Shown here in pieces: positions 9,059 to 17,681 of a stretch of DNA of 64,000 bases. The position numbers and the translations under genes were made by a program. Each line of letters starts with the position of its first letter. The first letter of the stretch is position 1. Source of the stretch: Sphingobacterium sp. B16(2022) (GTDB lineage Bacteria; Bacteroidota; Bacteroidia; Sphingobacteriales; Sphingobacteriaceae); the NCBI RefSeq assembly GCF_012030425.1, contig NZ_JAAUVN010000004.1:186001-250000 (forward strand), written 5' to 3'. The notes beneath the pieces were generated by a model. The model was not told where the DNA came from and did not search any database. It saw only the letters and a program-made list of their open reading frames with translations.

Positions 9059-10495
9059 TTAATCAACTATTTTACCCAGTAAAGTAGCCGAAGTACAAGA
9101 CTCGATCATTACAGTAACGTAATCACCAGCCTGATAACGTTCATCTACAGGAAAAATAGCCATTGCATTTTGATCATTACGACCAGCAAAATCTTTATCC
9201 GAGCGTTTTGAAAAACCCTCAATTAAAACACGTTGGTTTTTACCTACAAATTGCTGTAAACGTTCAAAACTATGTGCTCTTTGTTTCGCAACAATTTCTG
9301 TTAAACGACTTTTCTTAATTTCTTCTGGAATATCATCAGCATAACGTTTAGCAGCTAATGTACCCGGACGTTCCGAATACGCAAACATAAACGCATAATC
9401 ATACTTCACGTAATCCATCATGCTCACTGTATCTTGATGCTCTTCTTCCGTTTCTGTACAAAAACCAGTAATGATATCTGTTGAAATACCACAACCCGGA
9501 ATAATCCGGTTGATTGCATCAATACGATTGATATACCAATCTCTATCATAAGTACGGTTCATTAATTCTAATATTCTAGAATTTCCAGACTGTACAGGTA
9601 AATGAATGTATTTACAGATGTTATCATAGCTTGCCATTGTATGCAACACCTCATCAGTAATATCTTTTGGATGAGATGTCGAGAATCGAACACGTAATAA
9701 CGGGTTCACTTCAGCCACCAATGCTAATAAGTTCGCAAAATTAACAGGAGTACTTGCTTCTTGCCCTTCAATTGTAGGGGCAGTATATTTATATGAATCA
9801 ACGTTTTGTCCCAACAAAGTAACCTCACGATATCCTGCATTGAACAAATCATGCGCTTCCTTCACAATAGATGCAGCATCACGACTGCGTTCTCTACCTC
9901 TGGTAAATGGAACAACACAGAACGAACACATATTATCGCATCCGCGCATAATCGAAATAAATGCTGTGATACCGTTCGAGTTTAAACGAACAGGACTTAT
10001 ATCAGCATATGTTTCTTCACGCGAAAGCAATACATTAACAGAACGATTTCCATCGTCCACCTGTGAAATTAAATTTGGCAAATCACGATAAGCATCAGGA
10101 CCAACAACAACATCAACTAACTTTTCTTCTTCCAAAAATTTAGCTTTCAATCGTTCTGCCATACATCCCAACACACCCACGATCATACCAGGGTTGCTTT
10201 TCTTAGCAAATTCAAATTCTTTCAAACGATTACGTACACGTTGCTCAGCATTCTCACGAATGGAACATGTATTGATAAAGACAACGTCTGCCTCTTGATA
10301 GTTTTTCGTTGTTTCAAATCCTGTCTCCAATAAAATAGAAGCAACTATTTCACTATCAGAAAAGTTCATTTGACAACCATAACTCTCAATATATAACTTA
10401 CGTCCATTACCTTTGGAAACATTATTTTCAATCAATAAGGCTTCACCTTGACGCGTCTCGTCGTGTTCCTTAGTTGTATGCGCAAAATCTAACAT
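9059..10495 (-). CDS. miaB: tRNA-2-methylthio-N6-dimethylallyladenosine synthase MiaB
   Basis: MiaB is a radical-SAM methylthiotransferase that converts i6A37 of tRNA into ms2i6A37. The UPF0004 domain has the three cysteines of the auxiliary 4Fe-4S cluster (Cys41 in YGCQMN, Cys77 in NTCSIR, Cys111 in LGCMAE). The radical-SAM cluster motif is CDNMCSFC (Cys186, 190, 193), and a TRAM domain closes the protein (residues about 410-478). Length 478 residues is normal with a short N-terminal extension. It leads the five-gene operon that ends with secG. A -7 box and a short palindrome lie upstream. Confidence 0.97.
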   Translation of the reverse strand: MLDFAHTTKEHDETRQGEALLIENNVSKGNGRKLYIESYGCQMNFSDSEIVASILLETGFETTKNYQEADVVFINTCSIRENAEQRVRNRLKEFEFAKKSNPGMIVGVLGCMAERLKAKFLEEEKLVDVVVGPDAYRDLPNLISQVDDGNRSVNVLLSREETYADISPVRLNSNGITAFISIMRGCDNMCSFCVVPFTRGRERSRDAASIVKEAHDLFNAGYREVTLLGQNVDSYKYTAPTIEGQEASTPVNFANLLALVAEVNPLLRVRFSTSHPKDITDEVLHTMASYDNICKYIHLPVQSGNSRILELMNRTYDRDWYINRIDAINRIIPGCGISTDIITGFCTETEEEHQDTVSMMDYVKYDYAFMFAYSERPGTLAAKRYADDIPEEIKKSRLTEIVAKQRAHSFERLQQFVGKNQRVLIEGFSKRSDKDFAGRNDQNAMAIFPVDERYQAGDYVTVMIESCTSATLLGKIVD

Positions 10496-10515
10496 AGCTC
10501 AAAATTCAAAGACTA

Positions 10516-10523
10516 CAAAGTTA
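10516..10523 (-). promoter_or_regulatory. -7 box of the miaB operon promoter
   Basis: On the minus strand TAACTTTG, an exact match to the Bacteroidota -7 consensus TAnnTTTG, lies 20 bases before the miaB start codon. No good TTTG -33 element is present at the usual spacing; the palindrome at 10542-10556 occupies that place. Confidence 0.5.
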
Positions 10524-10541
10524 GGAATAAATATTGAATTG

Positions 10542-10556
10542 ATGACAGTTTGTCAT
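10542..10556. promoter_or_regulatory. 15-bp palindrome in the miaB promoter region
   Basis: ATGACA and TGTCAT flank a 3-base spacer, a perfect inverted repeat centred about 30 bases upstream of the -7 box of miaB. The position over the -33 region fits an operator or activator site. The binding protein is unknown. Confidence 0.35.
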
Positions 10557-10591
10557 ATTAATATTGCACCTAAATGAATATAAAAACCAAC

Positions 10592-10624
10592 AAAAAAGCG
10601 CTGATGATACATCAGCGCTTTTTT
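10592..10624. terminator. Bidirectional terminator between miaB and the OmpA-like gene
   Basis: A 15-bp stem (gcgctgatg / catcagcgc core with A/T flanks) and a 3-base loop. It follows the OmpA-like lipoprotein gene on the minus strand, where a T-run is formed by the flanking A-run. Confidence 0.9.
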
Positions 10625-10646
10625 AAATATAAAATATTTTTCAGAC

Positions 10647-11333
10647 CTATTGAGCTTGGCTCTTAGCTTCTTGTTTCATTTGATTACCAGCAACGATAAC
10701 AATTTCTACACGACGGTTTGCTGCACGACCTGCTTCAGTATCATTACTCTCCAAAGGCTCAGAGAAATTTCGTCCTTCCGTACGGATACGAGAGGAAGCT
10801 AAACCTTGAGAAACTGCAAATGCACGAACCGCATTAGCACGGTTTTCAGAAACTTTTTGATTGGCATCTAAAGATCCAACGTTATCCGTATGACCGATAA
10901 CCAAGATATCAGTACCTTGCTCTTTATTTAAAGTCGCAACTAAGTTTTTAATATTTTCTCTCGCAGAAGCTTTCAAATCAGATTTATTAAAATCAAATAA
11001 AATACCTGAATCAAATTTAACCACGATACCTTCACCCGCTTGAGTAACTTCAGCACCCTCAACAGTTTTAGCGATCTCGGCAGCTTGTTTGTCCATCTTC
11101 TTACCAATTAAGACACCTGCAGCACCACCGATAGCAGCACCTGCAATAGTACCAATAGCGGTACTACCAGCCTTGTTGCCTATTAAAGCTCCTAATGCAC
11201 CTCCTGCAACCCCACCAATTACGCCACCTTTTGTGGTATTATTTGTATTTTGAATTGTTGAACAACTCCCAAATAACATTGCTGATGTAGCCACTGTAAG
11301 ACCAAAAACAGCTAACTTCTTATTCATTTTCAT
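10647..11333 (-). CDS. OmpA-family lipoprotein with glycine-zipper region
   Basis: A 228-residue lipoprotein (lipobox MLFGSC, Cys24). Residues about 35-85 form a glycine-zipper region with repeats such as GGVIGGVAGGALGALIG, expected to insert in or lie against the outer membrane. The C-terminal OmpA domain (about 107-220) has the peptidoglycan-binding features: VIGHTDNVGS, NRANAVRAFAV and ANRRVEIVI. Such YiaD-like proteins tether the outer membrane to the cell wall. The gene stands alone between a strong promoter with matching -33 and -7 boxes and a strong terminator, consistent with an abundant envelope protein. Confidence 0.92.
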   Translation of the reverse strand: MKMNKKLAVFGLTVATSAMLFGSCSTIQNTNNTTKGGVIGGVAGGALGALIGNKAGSTAIGTIAGAAIGGAAGVLIGKKMDKQAAEIAKTVEGAEVTQAGEGIVVKFDSGILFDFNKSDLKASARENIKNLVATLNKEQGTDILVIGHTDNVGSLDANQKVSENRANAVRAFAVSQGLASSRIRTEGRNFSEPLESNDTEAGRAANRRVEIVIVAGNQMKQEAKSQAQ

Positions 11334-11370
11334 AATTATAATATCTTAAATAATATTTCCAGTGTGATTC

Positions 11371-11401
11371 CAAAGCTATATGAAACAAACCGAATGCCAA
11401 A
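11371..11401 (-). promoter_or_regulatory. Promoter of the OmpA-like lipoprotein gene
   Basis: On the minus strand a TTTG -33 box (11398-11401) is separated by 19 bases from TAGCTTTG (11371-11378), which matches the -7 consensus TAnnTTTG exactly. The leader to the ATG at 11333 is about 30 bases. This is one of the best consensus promoters in the window. Confidence 0.75.
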
Positions 11402-11479
11402 AAATAAATAATAGCCAACAAACGCCGATTTTAGTAACAAAAATGTCGACAATAGTTGACAGATATAAAATTAAACTGA

Positions 11480-12241
11480 TTATTTTTCCTGTGTCTTCAC
11501 TTCAATATCTGGAAGAGTAAGCCCCTCTGGACGGCCATTTTTATTAAAATCAGCAAGAGAACGTTGCACATACTCCAAAAAATCATAATGTTGCCAATTT
11601 GCAACCATATTCGGAGATGGCCTATAAATGCGCATAAAGGAATCTAAATCTTTATCATCCAATTTTGTTATTTCTCGGACAGCGTCCTTAGAAAAAACCT
11701 TATCCACCTGCAACTGTTCTTTTTCACTGTCTAGAAAACGACTGAAACGCTTTGCATTTTTAGCCTCACGCCCAAAAAGGTTATAAAGAGCAGTGGCCGG
11801 GCTAGCCAAGTAGGTTCCAAACTTATTACTACCACCATTATAAACGCCCTTCTTTCCGTAGTCACGCATAGCTTCATTTAATTCCGCTTCCTTAGTTTTA
11901 CGTTCTATAATAACGGTCTCTAGTCGAATTCCTGATTGCAATTCAACATAGAAATCTTTAAGATCACTAATTAAAGTTTTCGCCTCAGCGTAACCGATTT
12001 TAGAAAAAGATAAACTATCTCCAATAGATGCTTCAATTACAAATACACCAAATGAATTGGACACAACAGATTTATTTGTCCTCAAATTACGAACATTCAC
12101 CTCCGGAAGACGCAATGAAGTCCCTTTTTCGAACACCATCCCTGAGATACGCTGTATTTGTTGTGCCTGAACATTTGTGCCTAAAAAAAACAGGAACACG
12201 AAGCTAAGCAAACTGATATGGCAAATTATTTTTCTATACAT
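11480..12241 (-). CDS. Exported CarboxypepD_reg-like domain protein
   Basis: A 253-residue exported protein. I chose the ATG at 12241 because it places the signal peptide (LLSFVFLFFLGTNVQA) at the N-terminus; an upstream in-frame start at 12271 would add ten Tyr-rich residues. After the signal peptide comes a carboxypeptidase-regulatory-like beta-sandwich (about residues 28-105: RISGMVFEKGTSLRLPEVNV, NSFGVFVIEA, SFSKIGY). This is the fold found at the N-terminus of SusC-type receptors. The rest is helical and charged. This short architecture is widespread in Bacteroidota with no defined role. It probably acts in the periplasm or outer membrane. Confidence 0.8.
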   Translation of the reverse strand: MYRKIICHISLLSFVFLFFLGTNVQAQQIQRISGMVFEKGTSLRLPEVNVRNLRTNKSVVSNSFGVFVIEASIGDSLSFSKIGYAEAKTLISDLKDFYVELQSGIRLETVIIERKTKEAELNEAMRDYGKKGVYNGGSNKFGTYLASPATALYNLFGREAKNAKRFSRFLDSEKEQLQVDKVFSKDAVREITKLDDKDLDSFMRIYRPSPNMVANWQHYDFLEYVQRSLADFNKNGRPEGLTLPDIEVKTQEK

Positions 12242-12307
12242 ATTTAAATAAAAGTAATAATAGTTTGACACATCAATTGTTAAAAAAGTTTAAATATTTA
12301 AGAATTC

Positions 12308-12703
12308 CTATTTATAAGGATAAAAGACAAAATTTGCACCTTCAGGAACAATAACTAACAAACACATAAAATCCTGTGCACGCTTAAACTTTTTGATAAA
12401 CGCGTCTTTCCTATCCTCTTTAATAATATTTGATTCAACAAGCTCTTCAAATGTAGAAGCGTTAATACTCCAGTTTGTTTTTAGCTCGACATGATCTAAA
12501 ATCAATTCACCGACATTAACAACATGTTGGTGCGCTATAAAAATTGGATACGCAGATAAGCCCTCAGCCATAATTTCTAAAGATATCTCCTTAATCGAAT
12601 CACTATAATAATCTAAATCGATCTTTAAACTCTTTAGGGGACTAGATTTTTGGCTATCATCTTCATTATTTTTCGATGCCCCAAACCACTCTTCTATTTC
12701 CAT
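12308..12703 (-). CDS. Conserved hypothetical protein downstream of rlmD
   Basis: A 131-residue cytoplasmic protein, acidic at the N-terminus, followed by alternating beta and helical segments (IFIAHQHVVNVGELILD, then FMCLLVIVPEGANFVFYPYK at the end). I do not recognise a named domain. It lies 2 bases after rlmD, so it is translated from the same transcript. The tight coupling suggests a link to rRNA modification, but nothing in the sequence proves it. Confidence 0.7.
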   Translation of the reverse strand: MEIEEWFGASKNNEDDSQKSSPLKSLKIDLDYYSDSIKEISLEIMAEGLSAYPIFIAHQHVVNVGELILDHVELKTNWSINASTFEELVESNIIKEDRKDAFIKKFKRAQDFMCLLVIVPEGANFVFYPYK

Positions 12704-12705
12704 AA

Positions 12706-14115
12706 TTATCCCTTTAATTTTAATAAAACAACATTTTCAACATGTTGTGTATGCGGAAACATATCAACAGGTTTAATACGAACCACATCATATTTTTCAG
12801 CCAATAAAGTCAAATCACGTGCCTGAGTCGCCGCATTACAACTTACATAAACAATTTTTGGAGATTCCATTTCTAATAGTCGTGCAACAACATCGGTATG
12901 CATACCAGCACGAGGGGGATCTGTAATGACTACATCAGGTTTGCCATGTTTAGCAATAAAGCTTGCCGTTAGCACATCTTTCATATCTCCTGCATAAAAT
13001 TTCGTGTTTTTCACGCCATTTATTTCCGAATTGATTTTCGCATCTTCAATTGCCGACGGCACATATTCAACACCAATAACCTCCTTAGCATATTTAGCAA
13101 CAAAATTTGCAATTGTACCAGCGCCTGTATACAAATCATATACAAGTTCATCACCAGACAAGCCTGCAAAATCTCGGGTTATTTTATACAGTTCATAAGC
13201 TTGCGCAGAGTTCGTTTGATAAAATGACTTTGGTCCAACCTTAAATTTAAGACCTTCCATTTCCTCATAAATGAAATCGCGTCCATTATAAATCTCTATT
13301 TCCTGATCAAAAATCGTATCATTCTTTTTCTGATTAATAATATAAAGAAGAGAAGTTATTGACGGAAACTTATCCTTAATGAAAGACATTAATAGCTCAA
13401 CTTGTCCTTCTTCTGGATAAGCGAACACCACGATCACCATCAATTCTCCTGTTGAAGAAATACGAATGATTAAATTACGTAACACGCCACTATGATCACG
13501 TAAATCATAAAATGATAGCGCATTTGCGACAGCAAATTCTCGAACACTATTACGCAATACATTAGAAGGATCTTCTTGCAAATAGCAATGACTAACATTA
13601 AGAATCTTATCGAATCTTCCCGGAACGTGGAAACCTAGAGCATCCATATTCATATCTTCCACATTATCATCCAAAGTCGTCAACCATTTCTTATTAGAAA
13701 AAGTGTACTCCAATTTATTCCTATAATATTCCGTCTGCCCAGATGCCAATATAGGCTCCATTGAAGAAGTATCAACTTTGCCAATACGTGTGAGCGCATT
13801 TTCTACAGACTGCTGTTTAAACAACAGCTGTGCATCATAGGTCATATGTTGCCATTTGCAACCACCGCATACTCCAAAATGCTCACAAAAAGGTTCAACA
13901 CGATATTCAGATGCTTTCTTCAAGGTCTGAATACGACCTTCACCAAAGCTTTTCTTTTTGCGCATCAATTCAACATCAACCACATCACCTGGAATTGCCT
14001 TTTCAACAAACAATACCAAATCATCTGTTTTTCCAACACCCTTACCTTCTTCTGCAATATCAATAATCGCGATATCGTTGAAAACTAATCTTTCTTGTGA
14101 ATTTCTTCTTCTCAT
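12706..14115 (-). CDS. rlmD: 23S rRNA (uracil-5-)-methyltransferase RlmD (RumA)
   Basis: A 469-residue SAM-dependent RNA m5U methyltransferase of the TrmA/RumA family, which methylates a uracil of 23S rRNA (U1939 in E. coli). An N-terminal TRAM domain (about 10-70) is followed by cluster cysteines Cys77, Cys83 and Cys86 (FCEHFGVCGGCKWQ) and a fourth near SHCYL. The methyltransferase core has DLYTGAGTIANF and DPPRAGMH, and the catalytic cysteine is Cys426 in VSCNAATQARDL. Bacteroidota often carry paralogues acting on U747/U1939 or tRNA, so the exact target base is not certain. Confidence 0.9.
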   Translation of the reverse strand: MRRRNSQERLVFNDIAIIDIAEEGKGVGKTDDLVLFVEKAIPGDVVDVELMRKKKSFGEGRIQTLKKASEYRVEPFCEHFGVCGGCKWQHMTYDAQLLFKQQSVENALTRIGKVDTSSMEPILASGQTEYYRNKLEYTFSNKKWLTTLDDNVEDMNMDALGFHVPGRFDKILNVSHCYLQEDPSNVLRNSVREFAVANALSFYDLRDHSGVLRNLIIRISSTGELMVIVVFAYPEEGQVELLMSFIKDKFPSITSLLYIINQKKNDTIFDQEIEIYNGRDFIYEEMEGLKFKVGPKSFYQTNSAQAYELYKITRDFAGLSGDELVYDLYTGAGTIANFVAKYAKEVIGVEYVPSAIEDAKINSEINGVKNTKFYAGDMKDVLTASFIAKHGKPDVVITDPPRAGMHTDVVARLLEMESPKIVYVSCNAATQARDLTLLAEKYDVVRIKPVDMFPHTQHVENVVLLKLKG

Positions 14116-14149
14116 ATTGGCGCAAAATTACGCTTTTTTGATCAGAATT

Positions 14150-14725
14150 TTAATGAATAGTTGCGTGAACTAAATAAGGAAGAATTTCCTTTTGAAAAGA
14201 AATGAAATTTTTACGCACATCTGCTTCTGTAACCGCTGTAAATGCAAATGAAAATACAATGTTTTTGCTCGTCTTAATAAGGAAAGTCAGCTTCTTTTCG
14301 GAGATAGAAGCTGCAATGGTATCATTTTGAATAAAAGAACTCAGCAATAAAAATTCTAAATCATCGGAGAGCGTCTTTAAATACTCCTGCGCATTAGCAG
14401 ATTCACGAATAAATTCCCAACCTACAAATTCATTACAGACTGTATAAGTAAGGCGGCTAACTTTCAAAATTGTATTTCCAAGAAAAACTGCCAAATCCTC
14501 TTCTCCGACGTTCTTTTTCAGAATATCCTTCACATTCTCTTGAATATACTCCATTAAAATAGCGTGAAGAATCAGCTCTTTACTATCAAAATATTTATAG
14601 AATGTCGCTTTTGCTATATTAGCTCTTTTTGCCAATTCATTAACGCTGGTTTTATTATAACCGTACTTACGAAATAGCTCTCGAGCAGATCTTTTGATAG
14701 ATTCAATAATTTTATCTGCTTCCAT
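14150..14725 (-). CDS. TetR/AcrR-family transcriptional regulator
   Basis: A 191-residue regulator with an N-terminal TetR helix-turn-helix: ARELFRKYGYNKTSVNELAK, then IAKATFYKYFDSKELIL (about residues 10-55). I chose the ATG at 14725 (MEADKII) because the 17 residues possible upstream do not belong to the fold. The C-terminal ligand domain is not diagnostic. It lies 34 bases upstream of rlmD on the same strand. No drug pump or metabolic gene is adjacent, so the regulated function is unknown. Confidence 0.88.
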   Translation of the reverse strand: MEADKIIESIKRSARELFRKYGYNKTSVNELAKRANIAKATFYKYFDSKELILHAILMEYIQENVKDILKKNVGEEDLAVFLGNTILKVSRLTYTVCNEFVGWEFIRESANAQEYLKTLSDDLEFLLLSSFIQNDTIAASISEKKLTFLIKTSKNIVFSFAFTAVTEADVRKNFISFQKEILPYLVHATIH

Positions 14726-14840
14726 AAATTTATCTTGAAAATTTAAGTACATGAACCAAACGTCGAGCAACCACAACGTTTAAAATACGATTATTCATCA
14801 ATAAAATTTCATTATCAAACACATATTTATTTGCATTAAT

Positions 14841-14910
14841 GAAAAAAGAAATCACATTATCTATACCTTTTAAAATCAATTTCTTGATTAAAAGTATAGA
14901 TAATGTGATT
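14841..14910 (-). terminator. Long AT-rich hairpin after pheS, probable terminator
   Basis: A 17-bp perfect inverted repeat (14850-14866 against 14894-14910, aatcacattatctatac on the left) continues inward with TTTTA/TAAAA after a bulge. On the minus strand it lies 22 bases after the pheS stop and is followed by TTCTTTTTT. The stem is unusually long and AT-rich for a terminator, so a decayed mobile-element end is an alternative. Confidence 0.6.
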
Positions 14911-14932
14911 AAATAATCTATTCGTTCTATCA

Positions 14933-15970
14933 TTAAATGATTTCGCTTTCAAATTGAGATAAGAACCTCACATCATTTTCAGAAAACAATCGTAAATCTT
15001 TAATCTCATATTTTAAATTGGTGACACGCTCAATCCCCATACCGAAAGCAAAGCCAGAGTATTTTTTACTATCGATACCACAGTTATCTAAAACGTTTGG
15101 ATCTACCATACCGCAACCTAAGATCTCTACCCAACCGGAGTATTTACACAATTGGCAACCTGCACCTTTACAAATTGTACATGAAATATCCATCTCAGCA
15201 GATGGCTCTGTAAACGGAAAGTAGGAAGGGCGGAAACGCACCTGTGTACCTTCACCATATAATTCCTGCACAAAGTGAAACAATGTTTGCTTCAAATCCG
15301 CAAAAGAAACATTCTCATCCACATACAATCCCTCCACTTGATGGAAGAAACAGTGTGCACGAGCAGAAATCGCTTCATTACGATAAACACGACCAGGCAT
15401 AATAGCGCGGAAAGGTGGCTTACCAGCTTCCATTAAACGAACCTGTACCGATGAGGTATGCGTACGCAATGTAATATCATTCCCTTCTTGTTTTTTAATA
15501 AAGAAAGTATCCTGCATATCACGAGCAGGATGTTCCGGAGGAAAATTTAAAGCCGAAAAGTTATGCCAGTCATCTTCAATTTCAGGTCCCTCAGAAACGA
15601 TAAAACCCAATTTCTTAAAAATCTCAACAATCTCTTTACGTACCAAAGACAGTGGATGACGGGATCCCAACTTCAAACCCTGACCAGGTAAAGTAAGATC
15701 ACCTTCACTCTTTTGAGCCTGTGATTTATTCGCACCAAATTTTTCGTGAGCCTCTTGGTATGTTTTTTCAGCAAATTGTTTAAACTCGTTCAATACCATA
15801 CCCAAAACACGCTTCTCTTCTACAGAAACAGTTTTAAATTCATCAAACAAACTTTTAACAATACCTTTTGAAACTAAAAATTTCAATCTGAAATTTTCTA
15901 CATCAGCTGAAGAAGTTGGAGCAAATTGCTTAATTTCCTCAGTATACTGCGTTATTTTATCTTGCAACAT
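14933..15970 (-). CDS. pheS: Phenylalanyl-tRNA synthetase alpha subunit
   Basis: PheS forms the alpha2beta2 synthetase with PheT and carries the class II catalytic core that activates phenylalanine. The 345-residue protein has the N-terminal coiled coil (1-85, tRNA binding), the conserved core segment HPLSLVRKEIVEIFKKLGF, motif 2 around FRAIMPGRVYRNEAISARAH, and motif 3 in FAFGMGIERVTNLKY. The four-cysteine segment CTICKGAGCQLC (near residue 255) is the usual zinc-like knuckle of bacterial PheS. pheT is not in this window, so the two subunit genes are separated, which is common in this phylum. Confidence 0.97.
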   Translation of the reverse strand: MLQDKITQYTEEIKQFAPTSSADVENFRLKFLVSKGIVKSLFDEFKTVSVEEKRVLGMVLNEFKQFAEKTYQEAHEKFGANKSQAQKSEGDLTLPGQGLKLGSRHPLSLVRKEIVEIFKKLGFIVSEGPEIEDDWHNFSALNFPPEHPARDMQDTFFIKKQEGNDITLRTHTSSVQVRLMEAGKPPFRAIMPGRVYRNEAISARAHCFFHQVEGLYVDENVSFADLKQTLFHFVQELYGEGTQVRFRPSYFPFTEPSAEMDISCTICKGAGCQLCKYSGWVEILGCGMVDPNVLDNCGIDSKKYSGFAFGMGIERVTNLKYEIKDLRLFSENDVRFLSQFESEII

Positions 15971-16063
15971 AATTATTCAAAGATACACCAAAATATTATA
16001 AAAGATAAAGGGTTTTCGTAAGTGAAGTTCAAATTTATGTAACAAGAGCAAAAAAATAATCAC

Positions 16064-16097
16064 AAAAAAAGAGCATCATTAAAAAAGATGCTCTTTT
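16064..16097 (-). terminator. Terminator of the mutY-ssb transcript
   Basis: The stem aaaaagagcatc / gatgctcttttt encloses a 9-base A-rich loop. It lies 20 bases past the ssb stop codon. It also separates ssb from pheS. Confidence 0.8.
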
Positions 16098-16116
16098 TCG
16101 AAATATATTCCAGCAC

Positions 16117-16563
16117 CTAAAACGGTAATGGATCACTATCATTCTCATTCTCTGTAAAATCGACTTCAACCTCCTTATTCTCAATCTTATCTGCATGAGA
16201 TTGAGCAGGGGGAGCTGTAGGAGGTTCAAAATCAGATTTCCTTCCTAATAGGGTGAAGTTCTCAGCTACAATTTCAGTAGAATAACGTCTTATACCCTCT
16301 TTATCTTCATATGAACGCGTTCTTAAGCGTCCTTCAATATAAACTAACTTTCCTTTTGTCAGATACTTTGCTGCGACATCCGCCAATCCACGCCAAAGAA
16401 CAACTGTATGCCACTCCGTTTGCTCTACACGTTTTCCATCTCGATTAAAATTTTCTGATGTTGCTAATGGAAAACTAGCAACAGAGACATTATTGTCTAA
16501 ATATCTAATTTCTGGATCTTTGCCTAAATGGCCTACTAGAATAACTTTGTTGACTCCTGACAT
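16117..16563 (-). CDS. ssb: Single-stranded DNA-binding protein SSB
   Basis: A 148-residue SSB that coats single-stranded DNA during replication and repair. The OB-fold occupies residues 1-108 (VNKVILVGHLGKDPEIRYL at the start, TEWHTVVLWRGLADVA in the middle, KGKLVYIEGRLRTRSY). A Pro/Glu-rich linker leads to the acidic tip DSDPLPF, the docking peptide for partner proteins. It lies 18 bases downstream of mutY, an arrangement that puts two DNA-repair genes in one operon. Confidence 0.96.
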   Translation of the reverse strand: MSGVNKVILVGHLGKDPEIRYLDNNVSVASFPLATSENFNRDGKRVEQTEWHTVVLWRGLADVAAKYLTKGKLVYIEGRLRTRSYEDKEGIRRYSTEIVAENFTLLGRKSDFEPPTAPPAQSHADKIENKEVEVDFTENENDSDPLPF

Positions 16564-16581
16564 AATATTTAAGGTATTTGG

Positions 16582-17631
16582 TTATAATTTAGCTGTTTCT
16601 AAAAAAGAAAATATGAGCTTATGTTTAGCTAATTTATCCAAATCTTTTAATAAAACATAATTCCAATTTACTTTTTTTTGCTCCAAATCCCTAGAGCTTA
16701 ACACGCTATAGAAAGTCGCATAAATATTTTGATGGCTTAAAACATGTTTTTTATTCCGTTGCAACAAACTTATTGTAACTTCTGGCCCAAATAAAGCTAA
16801 AAACTCTGGATGAGCAGTTATTTCCAACCCTTCTAAAGCCTCAGAAGTTTCAATCATAGGAAATTCATACAAATTCTCCCAAACATCAGATGCGCCACGC
16901 TTAGACATTAAAATTTCATCGTCCTTTTGAATAATAAAGTAGTGAAAATAACGATTTCTGCTTTTCTTAGCTTTAATTTTCACAGGTAAATCAGCCACCA
17001 TTCCATGCGTATAGGCAAAACAGTCTAATTGCAATTCACATTCACCACATAATGGAGCCTTTGGCTTACAATGTAGAGCACCAAAATCCATAATCGCTTG
17101 GTTATACAATGCCGGATAGTCTCGATCAAGATTATCCTTTGCCAATTGCGTAAAGATTTTTTTACCCGCAGGAGTATTAATAGCCGTCTCTACACCAAAA
17201 TAACGAGATAAAACACGAAAAACATTTCCGTCTAACACTGCTTGCTGTTCATCATTCGAAAAAGAAGAAATCGCCGCTGCAGTATACTCCCCAACTCCCG
17301 GCAGTTTAATTAATTCTACATACGATTTAGGGAATTCACCTTGATACATATCACGCACAATTCCTGCAGCCTTATGCATATTTCGGCCACGGGAATAATA
17401 CCCAAGTCCCTGCCATAAATGCAAAATATCATCTTCAGAAGCGTTAGCAAAAGCTAAAACATCAGCATATCGATCCACAAACCGCAAGTAATAAGGCATG
17501 CCCTGCTCTACACGGGTTTGCTGTAAAATAATTTCAGACAACCATATTTTATAAGCATCCCTTGTATTTCGCCAAGGCAGATCACGCTGATGATCATGAT
17601 ACCATTCTATTATTTTTTTTGCAAATGACAT
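16582..17631 (-). CDS. mutY: A/G-specific adenine glycosylase MutY
   Basis: MutY removes adenine mispaired with 8-oxoguanine. The 349-residue protein has Glu33 in SEIILQQT (catalytic), the helix-hairpin-helix LPGVGEYTAAAI (about 110-121), catalytic Asp134 in VLDGNVFRVL, and the 4Fe-4S ligands Cys188, Cys195, Cys198 and Cys204 with the canonical C-x6-C-x2-C-x5-C spacing. The C-terminal NUDIX-like domain (about 225-345) that checks the 8-oxoG strand is present. Followed by ssb after 18 bases. Confidence 0.97.
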   Translation of the reverse strand: MSFAKKIIEWYHDHQRDLPWRNTRDAYKIWLSEIILQQTRVEQGMPYYLRFVDRYADVLAFANASEDDILHLWQGLGYYSRGRNMHKAAGIVRDMYQGEFPKSYVELIKLPGVGEYTAAAISSFSNDEQQAVLDGNVFRVLSRYFGVETAINTPAGKKIFTQLAKDNLDRDYPALYNQAIMDFGALHCKPKAPLCGECELQLDCFAYTHGMVADLPVKIKAKKSRNRYFHYFIIQKDDEILMSKRGASDVWENLYEFPMIETSEALEGLEITAHPEFLALFGPEVTISLLQRNKKHVLSHQNIYATFYSVLSSRDLEQKKVNWNYVLLKDLDKLAKHKLIFSFLETAKL

Positions 17632-17681
17632 CCTGCAAAAATGCGTTTTTTTATACCAGCTATCAAATTAATCCCCGTCAA

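Noticed and set aside
14730..14933. 67-residue minus-strand reading frame between pheS and the TetR gene
   Set aside because: It runs straight through the long palindrome and has a low-complexity Ile/Leu-rich composition without a ribosome-binding site; best explained as read-through of the hairpin.
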